A stretch of DNA of 64,000 bases from positions 57,515 through 121,514 of the forward strand of contig JAJYQA010000022.1 of the NCBI GenBank assembly GCA_021794835.1, in the 5' to 3' direction. The stretch comes from Actinomycetes bacterium (GTDB lineage Bacteria > Actinomycetota > Aquicultoria > Aquicultorales > Aquicultoraceae). Shown here in pieces: positions 16,313-26,391 of this stretch. The position numbers were made by a program, and so were the translations under genes. The notes under the pieces were generated by a model that was given only the letters and a program-made list of their open reading frames with translations, was not told the DNA's origin and ran no database searches. The first letter of the stretch is position 1; the number at the start of each line of letters is the position of its first letter.

Positions 16313-18139
16313 TTGGGGCTAAAGAAACTAATCTATTTAACAGCTGACATGCTGCTTGTCAGTTTTGCCTTACTTCTTGCGTTTCTACTCCGTTTCGGCG
16401 CAGATATACCTAATGAATACATTCCAGTGCTTTTATTCTTAATGCCGTCTGCAATTCTAATAAAGATCACCGTGTTTTACATCTCAGGTTTTTATGGCCA
16501 GCTTTGGCCGTATGCAAGCCTAAAAGAGGGGCTAAGACTGCTTAAAGGAATAACCGTATCTTCACTTATTCTTTTAGGGGTGCTCTTCTTTATCCAGCAA
16601 AGTGACTTCCCCAGGTCTGTAATTATTATCGATTGGCTTTTAACCTTATTCCTGGTAGGAGGAAGCTACTTCTTCATCCGGGCCAGGAAAGATATTTTTT
16701 CTTCACCCCCAAGGGATGTGAAGCAAGAGAAAGTTATTATCGTTGGGGCGGGAGAAGCCGGTAGCATGCTGGTAAAGCAGATGCAGCGGAGTCCCAGGTG
16801 GGGGTACCGGCCGGTAGCAATTCTTGATGATGACCTGTCGAAAATTGGACTGATGATCCATGGAGTTAGAGTTGTTGGAAGCACCAGGTCTATCCCAACG
16901 ATTATTGCCGACTATCCGGCCGATGAGGTAGTTTTAGCAATGCCATCGGCTGCACGAGAGGAAAGAAGGCGTATTGCCATTGAGTGTAGAGACCTTGGCA
17001 TCCCCTGTAAAACAGTGCCAGACATTACTGAGCTTGTAGACGATGAGATAAACCTCTCGCAAATAAGAGATATAGATCCTAAGGAATTGCTGGGTCGAAA
17101 AGAGACAAAGATTGATTTGAAAGACACCATAGATTGCTATAAAGGCAAAACCATTCTTATTACAGGAGCGGCGGGCTCTATAGGCTCTGAACTCTGTCGC
17201 CAGATAGTTGATCTTGAACCGGAGAGGGTAATTGCAACCGATATCTCAGAAAACGGGCTTTACCATCTCGAAGAGGAGATGACCTCCTGGCTAAACGGCA
17301 ATAGCAAGGTGCTCTTTAACATCCGGGTTATGGATGTTAGGGATAACTACGCTGTTGAAAGGATCCTTAAGAGGTATAAGCCAGAGATCATCTTTCATGC
17401 GGCGGCCTACAAGCACGTGCCTATGATGGAAAGACACCCCATCGAGGCCATGGAAAACAACTTCTTAGGGACCCGCGTTATGATAGAGGCGGCCAGGCGG
17501 CACAACTCTGAAAGGTTTGTCCTTATCTCCACCGACAAGGCTGTTAACCCAACAAGCATCATGGGCCTATCGAAGCGATTTGCCGAGCAATCCGTTAAAG
17601 TAGCGGCAAGTGAGGGCGGCAACACAAAGTTTATGGCGGTAAGGTTTGGAAATGTCCTTGGCAGCAACGGAAGTGTTATCCCCAAATTTAAGCGCCAGAT
17701 CAAAAGCGGAGGGCCCATAACTGTTACCCACCCCGATATCACCAGATACTTTATGACCATACACGAGGCTGTATACCTCGTTATTCAAGCGGCCGCCATG
17801 GGAGCGGGTGGCGAGATATTTCTCCTTAATATGGGGGAGCCGGTGCGAATTGCCGACCTTGCCCGAAGCATGATCCGGCTCTCCGGGCTGGAGCCGGAAA
17901 AAGATATCCCAATTAAATTTACCGGCCTCAGGCCGGGCGAAAAGCTCTACGAGGAGCTATACGGGCAAGATGAGGCGGTTAGCAAAACACGGCATCCCCA
18001 GATATTTGAGGTAGGCAGTGCCACCAATGAAATGATGCTCATCGAGCTGTTAAGTGAGTTGGAGGCAGTTGTAGCCAAAGGAGACGGCCTTAACTTTGCC
18101 AGTTTTTTAAGCCAGAACTACCTTGCCCCGGCCGCTTAA
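16313..18139 (+). CDS. Membrane-bound nucleotide-sugar 4,6-dehydratase (CapD/PglF/WbpM type)
   Basis: A 608-aa protein, TTG start at 16313 after GGGGAGA. Four N-terminal membrane helices (about residues 5-25, 38-60, 75-95, 100-122) precede a first Rossmann domain (VIIVGAGEAGSMLVKQM) and the catalytic SDR domain (TILITGAAGSIGSELCRQI). The active site is of the SxnMxxxK kind (STDKAVNPTSIMGLSKR), with Met in place of the usual Tyr, as in WbpM and PglF. These enzymes convert UDP-GlcNAc to UDP-4-keto-6-deoxy sugars at the membrane. It heads the polysaccharide gene run. Confidence 0.92.
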   Translation: MGLKKLIYLTADMLLVSFALLLAFLLRFGADIPNEYIPVLLFLMPSAILIKITVFYISGFYGQLWPYASLKEGLRLLKGITVSSLILLGVLFFIQQSDFPRSVIIIDWLLTLFLVGGSYFFIRARKDIFSSPPRDVKQEKVIIVGAGEAGSMLVKQMQRSPRWGYRPVAILDDDLSKIGLMIHGVRVVGSTRSIPTIIADYPADEVVLAMPSAAREERRRIAIECRDLGIPCKTVPDITELVDDEINLSQIRDIDPKELLGRKETKIDLKDTIDCYKGKTILITGAAGSIGSELCRQIVDLEPERVIATDISENGLYHLEEEMTSWLNGNSKVLFNIRVMDVRDNYAVERILKRYKPEIIFHAAAYKHVPMMERHPIEAMENNFLGTRVMIEAARRHNSERFVLISTDKAVNPTSIMGLSKRFAEQSVKVAASEGGNTKFMAVRFGNVLGSNGSVIPKFKRQIKSGGPITVTHPDITRYFMTIHEAVYLVIQAAAMGAGGEIFLLNMGEPVRIADLARSMIRLSGLEPEKDIPIKFTGLRPGEKLYEELYGQDEAVSKTRHPQIFEVGSATNEMMLIELLSELEAVVAKGDGLNFASFLSQNYLAPAA

Positions 18140-18164
18140 AAGTCATTTATAAAAGGAGTATCAG

Positions 18165-19223
18165 ATGAGGGATTTCTACAAAGGCAAAAGAATTCTCGTT
18201 ACCGGCGCGGCTGGAACTGTGGGAAAAGAAGTGGTAAAACAACTCTACTCTTTTTCTCCTTTAGAGCTTCGCCTGATGGACAACAACGAGTCGGAGATGT
18301 TCTTCCTTGCCGAAGAGTATAGAAACCAGGATGTCTTCTGCTTCCTTGGAGATGTTAGAGATAGGGGCAAGGTTGAAAAACTTGCAAAAGGGATCGATAT
18401 CATCATCCACTCGGCTGCTTTTAAGCATGTACAGCTCTCCGAATACAACCCGTTTGATGTGGTGCAGACAAACATAATCGGGGTTGAAAATATCATCCAC
18501 GCGGCAACGGCATGCAACGTAAAGCGAGTTCTCTTTACAAGCAGCGACAAAGCGGTCAATCCAACCAACGTCATGGGTACCTCGAAGCTTATGGGAGAGC
18601 GGCTTGTCACCGCAGCCAACGCAGTACGAAATGGTAGCGACACCATCTTCAGCAGCACCCGGTTTGGCAACGTGATAGGCTCCAGAGGGTCTGTCGTTCC
18701 ACTCTTTGTAAAGCAGATTAAAAATGGCGGGCCCGTTACCTTAACCGACGAGAAGATGACGCGTTTTGTTATGACGATAGAAGAGGCAGCCAGGTTAGTG
18801 CTAAAGTCGGTGACAATTGCAAGGGGTGGAGAAGTATTCGTCACCAAGATGCCGGTTGTTAAAATCCCTAATCTGGCCGAGGCAATGATAGAGCTTCTTG
18901 CTCCAAAATATGGCTACAGCCCTTCAGATATTAGCATCGTTGAAATAGGTACAAAACCAGGTGAAAAACTCTACGAAGAGCTTATGAATGAAGAAGAGGT
19001 CCATCGCTCTACAGAGCTTAAAGACATGTTTGTTATTACACCGGCCTTTAAATCCATTTACGAATCTATAACATACGTATACCCGGATATCATCCCTGAG
19101 AAGGTGCAAAGATCGTATGTTTCTGCCGATGAGAGGCCGATGGATAAGGAAGCCATCAAGCAATACCTCATCGATAATAGGGTCATCGAGGTTATCGAGG
19201 AAGATATCCTGGAGGTGGCCTAA
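18165..19223 (+). CDS. Soluble nucleotide-sugar 4,6-dehydratase (CapE/PseB/FlaA1-like)
   Basis: A 352-aa SDR enzyme starting at ATG 18165 after AAAGGAG. ILVTGAAGTVGKEVVKQL binds NAD(P); TSSDKAVNPTNVMGTSKLMG holds the Ser and Met-x3-Lys active site; GTKPGEKLYEEL is a conserved C-terminal motif of the Polysacc_synt_2 family. It is a shorter, membrane-free homologue of the enzyme just upstream. Having both suggests two different 6-deoxy sugars or a dehydratase/5-epimerase variant. Its stop abuts the SQD1-like start. Confidence 0.9.
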   Translation: MRDFYKGKRILVTGAAGTVGKEVVKQLYSFSPLELRLMDNNESEMFFLAEEYRNQDVFCFLGDVRDRGKVEKLAKGIDIIIHSAAFKHVQLSEYNPFDVVQTNIIGVENIIHAATACNVKRVLFTSSDKAVNPTNVMGTSKLMGERLVTAANAVRNGSDTIFSSTRFGNVIGSRGSVVPLFVKQIKNGGPVTLTDEKMTRFVMTIEEAARLVLKSVTIARGGEVFVTKMPVVKIPNLAEAMIELLAPKYGYSPSDISIVEIGTKPGEKLYEELMNEEEVHRSTELKDMFVITPAFKSIYESITYVYPDIIPEKVQRSYVSADERPMDKEAIKQYLIDNRVIEVIEEDILEVA

Positions 19224-20411
19224 ATGAAAGTTTTGGTGCTGGGGGCTGATGGATATTTAGGTTGGCCAACGTGTATGTACTTTTCTAAGAGGGGCCATGA
19301 TGTTGTAGGGGTAGACAATTATTTCAGAAGAAGCGCTGCCATGGAGCTTGATTGCGAGCCTTTAATTGCGGTCCCAAACCTTGCGCAGAGGGCAAAGACA
19401 TGGAGGGAGATGACGGATAAGGATATTCATATCCATATCGGAGATATCACCGACTACCCCTTTCTTAAGAGCATATTTAAGGACTGTCGGCCAGATGTTG
19501 TCATTCATTATGCGGAACAGCCTTCTGCCCCTTACTCCATGATGGATCATGATAAAGCAGCTTTCACCGTGAGAAACAATCTCATAAGCACTCTTAATGT
19601 TGCCTATGCGGTGCAAGAGGTTGTTCCAGAATGCCATATCGTAAAACTTGGCACTATGGGTGAGTATGGTACCCCCGAAATCGATATAGAGGAGGGTTTC
19701 ATAGAGATAGAGCATAAGGGCCGCAAGGACAGATTTCTTTTCCCAAGGCAGGCAAGCTCTCTCTACCATACCACCAAGATACAGGATACCGACATGCTCT
19801 GGTTCTATATCAGGACGTGGGGCATAAGGGCAACGGATCTCATGCAAGGTCCTGTATATGGCATCTCGACTGAAGGGGCAGATCTTAACCCTTCTCTTAT
19901 GCCTCACTTTAGCTACGATGAGATATTTGGCACCGTACTCAACAGATTTGTAGTGCAAGCAATAGCAGGTCACCCCTTAACCATATACGGCAAGGGTGAT
20001 CAGATAAGGGGATATTTAAACATCAAAGACACCTTAGCCTGCGTGTATCTTTCTGCCATGAACCCGGCAGATCCAGGTGAACTCAGGATATTTAATCAAG
20101 TTACAGAGACGTTTTCTGTAAATGAGCTTGCCGAGAAGGTAAAGAGGGTCGGCGACCGTCTTGGGTACGCGGTGGAGGTCAGGAACTACGAGAACCCCAG
20201 GGTGGAGAAAGAGGAGCATTATTACAACCCGACTTATACCGGCTTACTTGAACTTGGATTAAAGGCCCATTACCTCACTGATGAAGTTCTTGTAGAGATG
20301 TTTAGGGTTGTCGAGCGGCATAAGAGCAACATTCATGATCACAAGATATTTAGAGGGATTAAGTGGCAGCAAGAGAGCCGTAAAGTGCAAGTTGAGGCAC
20401 AAGTAGGATAG
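19224..20411 (+). CDS. UDP-sulfoquinovose synthase-like (SQD1/Agl3 family) enzyme
   Basis: A 395-aa extended SDR. SQD1-specific features are present: LGADGYLGWPTCMYFSKRGH, the RR after the second strand (YFRRSAAM), KLGTMGEYGTPEIDIEEG (catalytic Thr and substrate loop), LYHTTKIQDT (Tyr-x3-Lys) and WGIRATDLMQGPVYG. SQD1 makes UDP-sulfoquinovose from UDP-glucose and sulfite, the donor for sulfolipids and, through Agl3, for archaeal N-glycans. Here it is inside a polysaccharide locus, so a sulfonated sugar in a surface glycan is the inference. It begins right after the upstream stop. Confidence 0.85.
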   Translation: MKVLVLGADGYLGWPTCMYFSKRGHDVVGVDNYFRRSAAMELDCEPLIAVPNLAQRAKTWREMTDKDIHIHIGDITDYPFLKSIFKDCRPDVVIHYAEQPSAPYSMMDHDKAAFTVRNNLISTLNVAYAVQEVVPECHIVKLGTMGEYGTPEIDIEEGFIEIEHKGRKDRFLFPRQASSLYHTTKIQDTDMLWFYIRTWGIRATDLMQGPVYGISTEGADLNPSLMPHFSYDEIFGTVLNRFVVQAIAGHPLTIYGKGDQIRGYLNIKDTLACVYLSAMNPADPGELRIFNQVTETFSVNELAEKVKRVGDRLGYAVEVRNYENPRVEKEEHYYNPTYTGLLELGLKAHYLTDEVLVEMFRVVERHKSNIHDHKIFRGIKWQQESRKVQVEAQVG

Positions 20412-20426
20412 CTTTAAGGGGGCAAA

Positions 20427-21545
20427 GTGGAGGCGGAATCTGAATTGAATGTACTTATAACCGGGGGTTGCGGATTCATAGGCGTTAATTTAATAAAGTA
20501 TCTGTTGCAGCAAGGGAATTACAAAATACGCATACTTGATAATCTATCTATTGGAAACATAGATAATGTTAGATCGGTAGCAGATAAACATGATAAGCAA
20601 GTAGTCGAGATTGGCAGCAATGATGATGGCTATTATGGCGCAGAGACTATCGAGTTATTAATAGGAGACATAAGGGATAAGGATATATGCATGGAAGCCT
20701 GCAAGGAGATCGACGCTGTTGTTCATCTTGCAGCCCATGCCGGTGTAGTGCCATCCATCGAAGACCCTTACTTCGATTTTGAAGTAAATATACTTGGAAC
20801 ATTGAACCTCCTTTTTGCGTCGGTTAAGCACAAAGTCGATAGATTTATTCTTGCTTCTTCAAATGCACCTCTCGGTGATCAGGCTCCGCCGATGGATGAG
20901 GTTAAGGTACCGGCACCCCTTTCACCTTATGGGGCGAGCAAGCTGGCTTGTGAAGGGTATTGCTCTGCTTTTTATGCCTCATACGGACTTAAAACTGTGG
21001 CTTTAAGGTTCTCCAATGCTTATGGACCTTATTCATTGCATAAAAATAGCGCGGTTGCCAAGTTTTTAAAGGATTCTTTTACTAAAGGAGAGATGATAAT
21101 TTACGGCGATGGGAGCCAGACCCGTGATTTTATCCATGTTGAGGACCTCTGCAGCGCTATTTATATCTGTCTAACATCTAACGACAGTCAAAGCACCGAA
21201 GCGAATCCAATAAACCACGCGAATTTACTTAACGCCAAAAAAAAGTCGGCCAATAAAATCTGGGGGGAAGTTTTCCATCTAGGCACGGGCAAAGGAACGC
21301 CGGTAGTAGAGCTTGCTGGCTATATAAGAGAACTTTTTGAAAGCGATGTAAGAATTATCTATGAGGCGGAAAGGAGAGGTGAAATAAAGATAAATTACTC
21401 GGACATTAGCAGAGCACAGAATATCTTTGGTTTTGAGCCTCATGTTGATCTTAGGTGTGGAGTAAGGGAAGTTTATGAATGGTTTGCGAGTTACGAAATA
21501 GATAGTGTAAAGATGGTAGCAAATAAGGGACAAAGAAGTGGATAG
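20427..21545 (+). CDS. NAD-dependent sugar epimerase/dehydratase (GalE-like SDR)
   Basis: A 372-aa protein starting at GTG 20427 with AAGGGGG upstream. VLITGGCGFIGVNLIKYLL binds NAD; VVHLAAHAGVVPSIEDP and LSPYGASKLACEGYC (Tyr-x3-Lys) are the family hallmarks; IYGDGSQTRDFIHVEDL binds the nucleotide sugar. It may make a galacto- or uronic-acid-type donor; specificity between UDP-Glc, UDP-GlcNAc and UDP-GlcA cannot be read. A Lys/Asn-rich insert (about residues 250-280) is unusual. It overlaps the flippase gene by eight bases. Confidence 0.87.
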   Translation: MEAESELNVLITGGCGFIGVNLIKYLLQQGNYKIRILDNLSIGNIDNVRSVADKHDKQVVEIGSNDDGYYGAETIELLIGDIRDKDICMEACKEIDAVVHLAAHAGVVPSIEDPYFDFEVNILGTLNLLFASVKHKVDRFILASSNAPLGDQAPPMDEVKVPAPLSPYGASKLACEGYCSAFYASYGLKTVALRFSNAYGPYSLHKNSAVAKFLKDSFTKGEMIIYGDGSQTRDFIHVEDLCSAIYICLTSNDSQSTEANPINHANLLNAKKKSANKIWGEVFHLGTGKGTPVVELAGYIRELFESDVRIIYEAERRGEIKINYSDISRAQNIFGFEPHVDLRCGVREVYEWFASYEIDSVKMVANKGQRSG

Positions 21546-23133
21546 AATAGGCCATTCTAATACGTCGTTAAAGACATCAAACTTAAACTACATTCCGTAC
21601 ACCGCCGAGAAGGCCCAAAGTGGTCTTTTAGCGCGCAACACATTACTGAATCTCATTGGGCAGATTAGCCCGTTGATAATAGGCATATTTACTATTCCCC
21701 TTATCGTTAAAGGATTGGGAGTGGATCGTTTTGGAATTTTATCGCTAGCATGGGTATCTTTAGGATACTTTGCCGTATTTGATTTAGGCATGGGACGAGC
21801 AACAACTAACTTCGTCTCAGAAACTCTGGGAAAAGGTGAGAATAATAAAGTTGCCACTGTGGTTTTGACCGCAGCGATAACTCAATCCCTGATTGGAATT
21901 TTAGGCGGATTGGTATTAATAGTTATAACACCAATTCTTATAGAAAAAGTTTTGAACGTTCCACCGCTACTAATCAAAGAAGCTGAAAAGACATTTTATG
22001 TTTTGGGGTTGTCGATTCCTATAGTGGTTGTTTCGCGATCATTTCGAGGCGCGCTAGAAGCGGCTCAGCGGTTTGGCCTGGTAAATATGGTTAGAATATG
22101 GACGAATACGACCCTATTTATTCTACCTCTTGTGGGCATTTTCTTTGGATGGAATCTTCCTGCCATTGTCGGATTATTAGTTATATCGCAGCTAATAGCG
22201 TTATTTGCTTATTTGTTGCTATGTTTAAAAGTTTTTCATATTTCTACATTTAAGGTTGTACCACAAAGCTCAATGCTTATATCCTTACTCAAGTTTGGAG
22301 GGTGGGTTGCTGTCTCTGATATTGCTGCACCTATTTTAGTATATGCAGATAGATTCTTAATAGGAGCATTGCTCACAATAAGTGCGGTAGGATATTATAC
22401 GGTTCCATACGAAATCGCTACCAAGCTTTTAATAATCCCTTCTAGTCTGATTACGACGCTATTCCCATTCTTTAGTGCCTTAAAGGTAACCGAACACTAC
22501 CAACTGATAAATAAGGCATTCATTAAGGCAACAGAATATATATCATTTGTAATGATTCCGATCACAGGATTACTTTTTGTGCTATCCACCGATATTCTTC
22601 ACTTATGGCTGGGAGGCAGGTTCTCTTATCATGGCGCAATAGCATTGCGGCTCCTTGCTATAGGCATTTTTGTGAACTCGGTAGCACATATTCCCTATGC
22701 TTTTCTGCAAGGTAATGGGCGAGTAGATCTTACCGGTAAATTCCATGTCGTAGAACTCCCGATATATGTATTTTCCGCTTGGATATTCATCGTCTGGCTG
22801 GGAATCTCGGGAGCAGCGTTAGCATGGGTTCTTCGAGTGGTACTGGATGCTCTGTTTCTTTTTGCTTATGCTTTTAGAATTAGCGGGTTTTCAGCTAAAG
22901 AATTTATTCAGAAAGAACTAACCACACTGTTAGGATCTTTTATCGTCTTTACGAGCACAGCTTATATAGTATATAGCTTTGCTTCAAGTACAGCCGCCCG
23001 CATCTTTCTCCTCTTTGCCCTAAGTTTCTTTTACCTATGGTTAGTATGGAAGTATTTTTTTGAGGCGCAAGACCGGAGTCTGTTCTTAAAAACTCTTATT
23101 CCAAAAAGAGGCAATAACGATGGATGTCAATGA
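21538..23133 (+). CDS. wzx: Polysaccharide flippase (Wzx, MATE/MVF superfamily)
   Basis: A 531-aa polytopic protein with about 12-14 hydrophobic helices from residue 28 on. The beginning, NTLLNLIGQISPLIIGIFTI then GLGVDRFGILSLAW with FDLGMGRA, is typical of Wzx/RfbX flippases that move undecaprenyl-linked oligosaccharides outward across the membrane. GTG start at 21538 overlaps the upstream gene; the 3' end overlaps the next gene by 14 bases, so translation is coupled. Confidence 0.9.
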   Translation: MDRIGHSNTSLKTSNLNYIPYTAEKAQSGLLARNTLLNLIGQISPLIIGIFTIPLIVKGLGVDRFGILSLAWVSLGYFAVFDLGMGRATTNFVSETLGKGENNKVATVVLTAAITQSLIGILGGLVLIVITPILIEKVLNVPPLLIKEAEKTFYVLGLSIPIVVVSRSFRGALEAAQRFGLVNMVRIWTNTTLFILPLVGIFFGWNLPAIVGLLVISQLIALFAYLLLCLKVFHISTFKVVPQSSMLISLLKFGGWVAVSDIAAPILVYADRFLIGALLTISAVGYYTVPYEIATKLLIIPSSLITTLFPFFSALKVTEHYQLINKAFIKATEYISFVMIPITGLLFVLSTDILHLWLGGRFSYHGAIALRLLAIGIFVNSVAHIPYAFLQGNGRVDLTGKFHVVELPIYVFSAWIFIVWLGISGAALAWVLRVVLDALFLFAYAFRISGFSAKEFIQKELTTLLGSFIVFTSTAYIVYSFASSTAARIFLLFALSFFYLWLVWKYFFEAQDRSLFLKTLIPKRGNNDGCQ

Positions 23134-24157
23134 TGGAGTTCGTGTAAAAGATGCAGAAAATTGCTTGCTATGTGATAAAACCGGTACGGTCCTTTATCAA
23201 GGCTTACGGGATCGCCTTTTTTCTGCGCCGGGTATATGGAATTACCTTAGATGTCCAGATTGTAGTCTTGTGTGGCTGCATCCCCATCCTGTCTTGGAAG
23301 ATATAAATAAGCTTTATGGCGATTATTATACACACAACGCCCAAGGTTCTTCTTTACCGTTGGCGTCAATGCGTAGGAAGTTAGAGCATGCTGTTCTCGG
23401 TACTAGATTTGGTTACGGGAAGTATCTGGCAAATAGCCCTAGAGAAAAAATTATAGGTGAGTTGGTATCTTTAATCAGTCCACTGCGGGATATAGCGGGC
23501 GCAAGAACAATGTGGCTGGAAGCTGGCGGAGGGGGACACCTCCTAGACATAGGTTGCGGTAACGGTGAATTCCTTGCATTTATGCGAGAGTTAGGCTGGG
23601 AGGTTGTTGGGGTAGAGCCGGACCCTGAAGCAGCCCAGATAGCACAAAGCAAATTTGGCCTTGAGGTAATCTATAGCGATTTGAGAGAAGTTGGTCTACC
23701 GAAAGAATTTTTTACGGCAATCACGATGAGCCATGTCATAGAACATATGGTTGACCCTATGGAAGTACTTTATACCTGCCATCAATTGCTTAAACCTAAT
23801 GGCAGACTTATAGTTGTTACGCCAAACGTGGAAAGCTTGGGACATCAAGTTTTTGGCGCTGCATGGAGGGGCCTTGAACCGCCAAGGCACCTGTTCTTGT
23901 TCTCGAAGTCTACTTTAAGCGACTGTTTATCATATGCAGGGTTTGAAATTCAAACTATCCGAGCAACGGCCGCTAGAGGATTTGGTATTTGGCTTAGAAG
24001 CCGTCTAATTAAAGAAAATAGAATTCAGGCGAATAAGGTACGGTCCCCTTATTCGTATATTCTTAAGGATCTTGCATTTTGGATTTCAGAGCTTTTATTG
24101 GCAGGCATAAAACCTCAGATTGGTGAAGAGATTGTTGCAATAGGAGTTAAGAGATGA
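23120..24157 (+). CDS. Class I SAM-dependent methyltransferase with N-terminal zinc ribbon
   Basis: A 345-aa protein. The first 45 residues contain a paired-cysteine element (ENCLLCDKTGTVLY, LRCPDCSLVWLHP) often found before Methyltransf_23 domains. SAM motif I is LLDIGCGNGEFLAFMRELGW, then VVGVEPDPEAAQIA, TMSHVIEHMVDPMEVL and LKPNGRLIVVTPN. It probably methylates a sugar or a lipid-linked glycan intermediate. It overlaps the flippase before it and the glycosyltransferase after it (ATGA). Confidence 0.88.
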   Translation: MDVNDGVRVKDAENCLLCDKTGTVLYQGLRDRLFSAPGIWNYLRCPDCSLVWLHPHPVLEDINKLYGDYYTHNAQGSSLPLASMRRKLEHAVLGTRFGYGKYLANSPREKIIGELVSLISPLRDIAGARTMWLEAGGGGHLLDIGCGNGEFLAFMRELGWEVVGVEPDPEAAQIAQSKFGLEVIYSDLREVGLPKEFFTAITMSHVIEHMVDPMEVLYTCHQLLKPNGRLIVVTPNVESLGHQVFGAAWRGLEPPRHLFLFSKSTLSDCLSYAGFEIQTIRATAARGFGIWLRSRLIKENRIQANKVRSPYSYILKDLAFWISELLLAGIKPQIGEEIVAIGVKR

Positions 24158-25026
24158 ACTTGGAGAAAGAACAGTTTGGTAAAAAACGGGTGCTGGTTAT
24201 AGGGGTAAATTATCATAGTGATAAGGAAACAAGAGTTTTAATAAACGAAATATTAGAACAACAATGTGCTTGTTATATTGATATTTTGATCGTTGACAAT
24301 TCTCGATTCCTGCCCGAATCTCTATCCAGGATTGGGAGGCCGGGCAAGCGAGTTCTTGTTTATAAGCCAGATCGAAATCTAGGATATCTAGGTGGTGCCA
24401 ACTGGGCTCTTAATCAATACCTTCAGACCTCTGAATTCCCTGAATGGGTAATTATAAGCAATACTGATATTTATGTGCCCGATAGACATTTTTTCCATAA
24501 CCTGGTGCTGAACTACGAAGCGGACGGGGCCGGAATTATAGCACCAGATGTATTCTCCCCAAAGTTGGGGCACCAGAATCCATTTATGGAATATAGGCCT
24601 TCATGCTTTCGGATGCATTTCTATAAATGGGTATTCAAATCTTACATCTCAACGCTGACATACGAATTTTTGGCAACAATTAAATCGCTTATTCTATCTA
24701 TGTTCAGACGGTTAAAGCGGAAGAATACCATATCTCAAACACGAAACATATATGCACCCCATGGATCCTTTATTATATTAAGCAAGGCTTACTTTCAGAG
24801 GGGCGGGCTCTTAAAATACGGCGCCTTTCTTTTTGCCGATGAGGTTTTTGTTGCTGAGACGGCTATGAGGCTGAACTTAAAGGCGGTGTATGACCCTCAT
24901 CTCAAAGTAATTCATTATGGCCACGGCACGGTAGGTTTATCGAATGTAAGAAAAATCTGGAAGTATATGGCAGAAGCTTCTGCATACTGTGCGGATACTC
25001 TCTTTACAAAGGGCGTGGCTAAATGA
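24154..25026 (+). CDS. Family 2 glycosyltransferase (rhamnosyltransferase-like)
   Basis: A 290-aa GT-A enzyme without membrane helices. DILIVDNSRF, NLGYLGGANWALNQYL, the DxD-like VIISNTDIYVPDRHF, and the acceptor region APHGSFIILSKAYFQRGGLL followed by ADEVFVAETA are typical of WbbL/RfbF-like GT2 enzymes. The donor may be one of the deoxy sugars made upstream. The start overlaps the preceding stop and its stop overlaps the next start. Confidence 0.87.
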   Translation: MNLEKEQFGKKRVLVIGVNYHSDKETRVLINEILEQQCACYIDILIVDNSRFLPESLSRIGRPGKRVLVYKPDRNLGYLGGANWALNQYLQTSEFPEWVIISNTDIYVPDRHFFHNLVLNYEADGAGIIAPDVFSPKLGHQNPFMEYRPSCFRMHFYKWVFKSYISTLTYEFLATIKSLILSMFRRLKRKNTISQTRNIYAPHGSFIILSKAYFQRGGLLKYGAFLFADEVFVAETAMRLNLKAVYDPHLKVIHYGHGTVGLSNVRKIWKYMAEASAYCADTLFTKGVAK

Positions 25027-26324
25027 GATACTTCATTGTCTTATTGATCTTATCCATTTCACTCTCACCGAGGATCCCGCTTCCCATTCAAATTCCGCTT
25101 AGAGAGTTTGACCTGCGGATTGAAGATTTAATTATCGTTCTTTTATTCTGCATTCTGCTAATAAGGTCTTTAAGAAAAGATAGTATTTATTTAAGCTCTT
25201 TGTTTAAGCCGGCTTCCGTATATTTTAATATAGCTTGCATAACCAGCGTTATCGCTTTAATAGTCCTTCCCTTAGATGAAGCTCGAACGGTGTCATATCT
25301 AGTTAAGGAAATAGAATATTTTGTTCTCTTCCTTGTGGTAATAAATTTTGTTCGAACAAAATCTCAGCTGCACCTTGCTTTAAGAACCTTAATGATTGCT
25401 GGCTTTATCAATATGCTATGGGTTGGGTACCAAATTGTTGTAGATAAGAAAATGCCACTGCTCGTAATAAGCGCAGGAAATCTTTATGAACGCCCAACGC
25501 TTCTCGCCTCTTACGGCCCAACTCTTATTGGTGAAGCGTCCCCGTTTGCCACTGGTACTTTCTTCATGGTCATGTTTCTGCTTGCCACTTTATATTTATT
25601 ATTTGTTAGATGGAAATGGACATACGCCATATTAAGTGGAGCCTTTTTAATAAGTCTCATCCTGAGCGCTTCCCGATCATCTATCTTTGGTGCTTTTATC
25701 GGCCTTGCGATCTTTATAAGTCTAAACCGTAAAAAAATACAAAAACCGTTGGTTATAGCGGTCAGTGTCGTGATTTTGTTTATTTTATTTTCAACATTTT
25801 CAATAGCTGGGAATATGTTCAGTACAGAGCGAGTGCTTGATAAAGCCAAGTTTGAAAATTCTTTGTACGTTAGACAGCAGGATATATGGATGCCTCTGTT
25901 ACCTAAAGCTGGTGAAAGATTTATCTTTGGATGGGGAAAAGGCTCGATAGGTTTTTTGCCAGAATTAACAGCAGAAACAAATTCTCTTGGCGAATCACGT
26001 TTTGGGGATGAGGCTCATAATAATTATCTAAAGTTATTATTGGAAACCGGGATTTTTGGATTGCTGGCTTTCCTATGGTTACTATACAGAATAATAGATC
26101 TGGTATTGAGCGCATGGCGGCAAGCCACGGATTCTATTTCGAAAGTCATCAGTAGTTTAGCACTAGTAGTTACTATAGCAATGACTATTGGCGCGTTAGT
26201 TCAAGATGTATTTAAACCAGTGGTTAGCAATGAGCTGTGGTGGCTTCTCATCGGGCTTACGGTGGTGGATTGGAGAATTAATGCTCGGCTAAATAGAGAA
26301 AATGCTTATCATACGGCAACTTGA
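25023..26324 (+). CDS. O-antigen ligase/polymerase family (Wzy_C) membrane protein
   Basis: A 433-aa protein with around ten membrane helices. The family motif is clear in a large outer loop: DEAHNNYLKLLLETGIFGLL, where the HNxxL part is shared by WaaL and Wzy. LSASRSSIFGAFIGLAIFI is another conserved stretch. In a monoderm this would polymerise repeat units or join them to a carrier. It overlaps the GT2 gene by four bases; a 67-base gap follows. Confidence 0.85.
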   Translation: MRYFIVLLILSISLSPRIPLPIQIPLREFDLRIEDLIIVLLFCILLIRSLRKDSIYLSSLFKPASVYFNIACITSVIALIVLPLDEARTVSYLVKEIEYFVLFLVVINFVRTKSQLHLALRTLMIAGFINMLWVGYQIVVDKKMPLLVISAGNLYERPTLLASYGPTLIGEASPFATGTFFMVMFLLATLYLLFVRWKWTYAILSGAFLISLILSASRSSIFGAFIGLAIFISLNRKKIQKPLVIAVSVVILFILFSTFSIAGNMFSTERVLDKAKFENSLYVRQQDIWMPLLPKAGERFIFGWGKGSIGFLPELTAETNSLGESRFGDEAHNNYLKLLLETGIFGLLAFLWLLYRIIDLVLSAWRQATDSISKVISSLALVVTIAMTIGALVQDVFKPVVSNELWWLLIGLTVVDWRINARLNRENAYHTAT

Positions 26325-26391
26325 ATTTGTTGGCCTAGCTTAAATCAACATCATCCGGTTGGCATAATATTGGAAGGAAAACTTTACTACA